NCBI GenBank assembly: GCA_023262195.1
Contig: JALRDM010000173.1
Span: 1 to 6,850 of the forward strand
DNA from: Salibacteraceae bacterium
GTDB lineage: Bacteria; Bacteroidota; Bacteroidia; Flavobacteriales_G; Salibacteraceae
Direction: 5' to 3'
Length of the DNA stretch: 6,850 bases
Shown here: in pieces, positions 5,201 to 6,850 of the stretch
Numbering within the stretch: position 1 is the stretch's first letter
Layout of the letters: the number at the start of each line of letters is the position of its first letter
Notes under the pieces: model-generated
Databases searched by the model: none
Told to the model about the DNA's origin: nothing
Seen by the model: the letters and a program-made list of their open reading frames with translations, nothing else
Program-made: the position numbers and the translations under genes

Positions 5201-6850
5201 TGATGCTAGGCCAGAATCCTCTGATTCGGATAAGTTTTCTGCATTGCTTAATTCATCGGTAACTTGAGATTCTGTGTCTAAAGAAGTTGATTCTGCTATG
5301 CTTGACTCGGAGGCTAGAGTTGCGCTTTCGGCCTGCGCATCGGATAGCGTTGCTATATTGGAATAAGCTTCAAGGGCAAGATCGCTTTTCTCATTTTTCT
5401 TCTGTTCTAAGGTTTGAATCTCATTACCAATCTGAAGCTTTTCGTCCACGTTTGTAGTGGACTCTTGAGCGGCTGTGAGGCTATCTATTCGATATTGTAC
5501 GTTGTCAACCCACTGATCGTAGATTTCGGCCTTCTTACTTTCCTCTATGATTGGATCATTTTCTTCTATCTCATCCAAAGCCTGTTGGAGCTGAAGGTCA
5601 TAGTTTCCTCCTATTATTTCTGGCTCTGACTCAACGGCTTCAATGACTCTGATATCATCGTTGAGGTCGTCTATATCCGAACTCGTTGCCAAGTCTTCAC
5701 CATTTGTAGCCTGAGTGTCATTTTGCAAATTTTCAGGCTCATTATCTGAAGATTCGCTATCGTCATTCGCGGGTAAGTCAGCAATTTCACCTTGTGATGA
5801 GGAACTCACATTTTCATTGGAATTTGTTCCATCCGCGGTTTGTTTTTCACTAGGGCCATCTTTTCTGGCTTTGGCTAGCGCTGCATCGGATGCTTCCTGG
5901 GCAAGTTCAGGTGAAATGAATGCGACAAGCGCTGGATCATTCGAGGTCTTGGTCTCAAGCTCACCTTGCAATGTGTTAATCGCTGATGCACTTAGAGGAT
6001 TGGATGTGTTGCCAGAGCTAATATTTGATGCGGCAATTGCTGTTCCTTCAATCAGTCCAGTGACTAATGCACCATAGGAGCTAGCGTTATTTTTTGCCCG
6101 CTCAGCCACCGATAATTCCTTTTCTGCGCGGGTTAGTGCTGCCTCTTTTTCGGGTCGAGCCGCAGCTGCGTTTTGCTTTTGAGTTTTTAGTTCTTCAATG
6201 ATGGCCTCGTCCTTAGTGTTTTCGATCTCCGAGTCATAGTATGAGATTTCTTCATCTATCCCAGCTATGTCGCTGCTAATCTCATCACGTTCTTGGAGCT
6301 TATCTTCATAAATGGCATCTATTGGTTCGGATCGGGTCTCAAAGCTTGAGGCAAGTTTGTTTTCAAAACCCTCAACTGATTGGAAATTTTCGCCCTTGGC
6401 CTTCGATTGATTTAGCATGGCAATGCTAGCATCTCCCGTGCCTGCCTTGGCCTCCTCTATTGCGCTTAGGATAGATGCGGCAACATTCTGTCTAAGGTCT
6501 GCTTCATTCTTGTACTCAACGGCTATTTCAGCAGCTAGTGAAGCTTCAGCTAATTCCGTAGTATCCGTTGAGCTCGATTTTTGGCTTGCTGTATTGTATA
6601 GTAGTGCTGCCTTTTCGTTAAGTAGATCAGCTTCTCTTGCCAGCTGTTCTTGAAGTTTTTCTGCCTCTTTAATCAATTCCTCTGTAGTGGAAGCATCTTC
6701 TGTTTGAGTCTCTGAGGCAATGGATTCATCTAAAATTTCGGTAGTTCGAAGATCGTCCTCCGAACTGTTTACAGCTAGACTCGCTTGTTTTCTTAAGATG
6801 TCAGCGGTAAGCAACGATTCCTCCAAAGGCTCATCAAAGTGGTTGATAAT
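2234..6850 (-). CDS. Giant acidic coiled-coil repeat protein with three C-terminal SPOR-like domains, N-terminus missing
   Basis: The reading frame is open from base 6850 to a TAA at 2234-2236, giving 1538 residues. It enters the window open (first codons I-I-N-H-F-D-E-P), so the true start is outside. In this numbering, residues 1-140 are acidic with Ala/Glu/Leu heptad-like helices. Degenerate repeats of about 80 residues centre near 162-240, 416-496, 607-685, 712-792 and 816-890. They are separated by linkers rich in Ser, Asp, Glu and Asn, notably 245-415 and 497-606. Long charged helices (about 890-1125, with a KKKK patch) are followed by an acidic linker (about 1130-1230). Three SPOR-like domains end the protein (about 1232-1315, 1367-1450, 1465-1538). 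There is no cysteine at all and only three tryptophans, which suggests an extracytoplasmic, extended protein. SPOR domains typically bind glycan strands of peptidoglycan lacking stem peptides, so anchoring at the cell wall or division site is an inference. Related Bacteroidota proteins often carry a beta-propeller or TPR N-terminus; whether this one does cannot be seen. No gene name is recognised. Confidence 0.9.
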   Translation of the reverse strand: MINHFDEPLEESLLTADILRKQASLAVNSSEDDLRTTEILDESIASETQTEDASTTEELIKEAEKLQEQLAREADLLNEKAALLYNTASQKSSSTDTTELAEASLAAEIAVEYKNEADLRQNVAASILSAIEEAKAGTGDASIAMLNQSKAKGENFQSVEGFENKLASSFETRSEPIDAIYEDKLQERDEISSDIAGIDEEISYYDSEIENTKDEAIIEELKTQKQNAAAARPEKEAALTRAEKELSVAERAKNNASSYGALVTGLIEGTAIAASNISSGNTSNPLSASAINTLQGELETKTSNDPALVAFISPELAQEASDAALAKARKDGPSEKQTADGTNSNENVSSSSQGEIADLPANDDSESSDNEPENLQNDTQATNGEDLATSSDIDDLNDDIRVIEAVESEPEIIGGNYDLQLQQALDEIEENDPIIEESKKAEIYDQWVDNVQYRIDSLTAAQESTTNVDEKLQIGNEIQTLEQKKNEKSDLALEAYSNIATLSDAQAESATLASESSIAESTSLDTESQVTDELSNAENLSESEDSGLASVDQIENGTSGEASDESLANESNLAINEGIETNDGPSENGSKPTTPGTPESFESINTNYKTQVAELKSSDSPDQLANEIAINKAWANALLQELIVLGDKISNAKTNAERYELEDLAAEINTQKQKRETRAAQLQLEVNNNQLKEEYAKSSAELQTQLNTLVESYNSTSFLEIEKDLESIEDTTERSLKQELLYQNWLIGLKNEEYKTESRLSNTQDANQIADLNEKLVKINAEKAYVQASLAQNSAKSGASLNLPEAPETVVIKGAERFEGYESVGSEKPAEYDQKAQNSYAAITEQETKVAELETKLVNAKKKEKPAIELELEQAQNQLELLELESKFYEASEPKILIVEQVLLQKSAEEQLASEKQILEAQVITKEAEKLELVVEEKRKEAALIKKKKDIPAAQKAVREAEHMLAMKKLEADLAFKLADEMMAIETKAIAQNFIIPGGEATALPVVTSKLNPTEQADVAQTEQFAEYNKQIRQVDSLQTLAASLAQLERSYTEQAQAVLEGSLGEATNNSENSASSSIKRTQEAFVLYEKADSTSAAVAKLKRQAAFIENKANIALLKNPEQVYTPILAYYKSDVEDTTSTDIQDIETAVATDGTSIDSTPIDGDDITVNELSGEKEVEDFALTPPEENDRPVEVQEDILTNTIFELDDIPTNAYYSESSPIPIDSELPNGILFKVQIGAFRNEIKQDAFKGIKPITGESTGAGFTRYTAGAFSKFTEADFAKDEIRGIGYRDAFVVAYKDGNRISVEAARSAIASGEPVAYTRLEGRNDRPSTPAATTSINNAPPVSNLVKRGPLEVQSIDNFSGVFYTVQVGVYSKPVTSDDIFGITPLNQENLPNGNYRYSNGVFQDFAKADRVKEEIRAIGVVDAFVTAYSNGKRLTVEEAQNQLGQSSNTAENPIETSDGKYRILLGTFAGQVPVSQARVILSLSSDGVDKVVNGDGSNTYYYGSYNDQESASALVNDFIGQGLNQAKVIEK
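2237..2456 (-). other. SPOR-like domain 3 (C-terminal) of the giant protein
   Basis: The last ~74 residues (about 1465-1538) begin with KYRILLGTFAG, the SPOR-type first strand (usually VQLGSF). They continue through a helix, the strand VDKVVNGDG, the strand NTYYYGSYNDQESA (equivalent to the VGPF-then-helix segment) and a final helix plus strand LNQAKVIEK. The order beta-alpha-beta-beta-alpha-beta fits a SPOR fold. It is shorter and clearly more diverged than the two copies before it and lacks their DAFV-x-AY extension. Confidence 0.65.
2500..2752 (-). other. SPOR-like domain 2 of the giant protein
   Basis: Residues about 1367-1450 read as a SPOR-like module: first strand YTVQVGVY, then IFGITPL, strand NYRYSNGVF, helix KADRVKEEIRAIG, and the closing VDAFVTAYSNGKRLTVEEA. 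It lines up along its full length, almost without gaps, with domain 1: VQ-x-G, GI-x-P, RY, G-x-F, F-x-x-AD, K-x-EIR-x-IG, DAFV-x-AY, G-x-R, VE-x-A. The two are therefore an internal duplication. Like domain 1, it ends with a basic segment followed by a helix rich in Glu and Ala. Confidence 0.75.
2905..3157 (-). other. SPOR-like domain 1 of the giant protein
   Basis: Residues about 1232-1315 begin with LFKVQIGAFRNE, a strong match to the SPOR first strand. They continue with FKGIKPITGES, the strand FTRYTAGAF, the helix TEADFAKDEIRGIG and the strand RDAFVVAYKDGNRISVEAA. This is the best-conserved of the three copies. It is preceded by a proline-containing acidic linker and separated from domain 2 by a linker of about 50 residues, which contains a run of seven C on the coding strand. 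Confidence 0.78.
4475..4717 (-). repeat. Degenerate helical protein repeat, copy with W745
   Basis: Residues about 712-792 of the giant protein start at SYNSTSFLEIEKDL and carry the core LLYQNWLIGLK, then S-rich DANQIADLNEKLVKI and a basic helix AEKAYVQASLA. W745 sits about 33 residues from the start and about 34 residues before the K-I pair of the second helix, nearly the same spacing as in the other two Trp-containing copies. Similarity is only at the protein level; the DNA copies have diverged. Confidence 0.55.
4796..5032 (-). repeat. Degenerate helical protein repeat, copy with W634
   Basis: Residues about 607-685 begin NYKTQVAELKS, contain INKAWANALLQELIVL, then NAERYELEDLAAEINTQKQK and an Arg/Gln-rich helix. 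W634 and the E-I pair 33 residues downstream match the pattern of the neighbouring copies. It follows a 110-residue Ser/Glu/Asn linker and is joined to the next copy by only about 25 residues of coiled coil. Confidence 0.55.
5033..5362 (-). other. Acidic Ser/Glu/Asn/Ala-rich low-complexity linker
   Basis: About 110 residues (497-606) of the giant protein are made almost only of Ser, Glu, Asn, Asp, Ala, Thr, Leu and Gly, with a single lysine near the end (GSKPTTPGTPES). The segment has no predicted globular content and is strongly negatively charged. A similar linker precedes the first Trp-containing repeat. Such segments usually act as flexible spacers between modules. Confidence 0.7.
5363..5605 (-). 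repeat. Degenerate helical protein repeat, copy with W447
   Basis: Residues about 416-496 begin NYDLQLQQALDEIE, contain AEIYDQWVDNVQYRIDSL, then NVDEKLQIGNEIQTLEQKK and a Leu/Ala helix. Together with the copies at W634 and W745 it defines the repeat: an N/S-Y start, a Trp after about 30 residues, an acidic D/N-rich turn, and E/K-I followed by K/Q residues about 31-34 residues past the Trp. Confidence 0.55.

Noticed and set aside
5715..6077. Open frame of 120 codons on the plus strand within the giant gene
   Set aside because: It is a Ser/Ala/Leu-rich mirror of an acidic, low-complexity coding stretch; such stretches lack stop codons on the opposite strand by composition alone.
6824..6826. 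TTG at 6826 as the start of the giant protein
   Set aside because: The frame stays open upstream to the window edge and the residues before it look like the same acidic protein, so the gene is simply truncated at its 5' end.
1..6850. Mobile element, CRISPR array or phage-like defence system
   Set aside because: No transposase, integrase, terminal inverted repeats, spaced direct DNA repeats or defence domains are visible. The repeats present are at the protein level and inside one gene.

Overview
The window looks like a chromosomal segment of a member of the Bacteroidota, most probably a flavobacterium- or cytophaga-like lineage. This rests on the style of the proteins (a ClpS with the NDDVNTF motif, a FloA/NfeD pair, SPOR-like modules of the type seen in this phylum), on moderate AT-richness, and on a candidate promoter matching the phylum's TTG / TAnnTTTG pattern. 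Every credible gene is on the minus strand, so the reading order runs from high to low coordinates. Both window edges cut a gene.

Layout in transcription order. (1) 6850 to 2234: the C-terminal 1538 residues of a giant acidic protein with no cysteine. It has coiled-coil repeats, long Ser/Asp/Glu/Asn-rich linkers and three SPOR-like domains at its C-terminus. Its beginning lies outside the window, and it fills two thirds of the sequence. (2) After a 38-base gap holding a candidate promoter: clpS, the N-degron adaptor of the Clp protease. (3) A 262-residue M48 zinc metallopeptidase with a lipoprotein signal. (4) A short NfeD-like membrane protein with a C-terminal OB-fold. (5) The first 222 residues of the flotillin-like protein FloA, cut by the left edge.

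The clpS-M48 and M48-nfeD junctions are both 4-base ATGA stop/start overlaps, and nfeD and floA are 10 bases apart. The four genes therefore look like one translationally coupled operon. NfeD and FloA are established partners that organise membrane microdomains. The M48 lipoprotein acts on proteins at the envelope, and ClpS delivers substrates to the cytoplasmic Clp machine. The unit reads as a protein-quality-control and membrane-organisation operon. The giant protein may be co-transcribed with it but has no clear functional tie to it.

There is no mobile element, CRISPR array, RNA gene or intergenic stretch longer than 38 bases. The least explained object is the giant repeat/SPOR protein. 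Its only three tryptophans fall at the same position of three degenerate repeats of about 80 residues, which argues for an architecture built by duplication.
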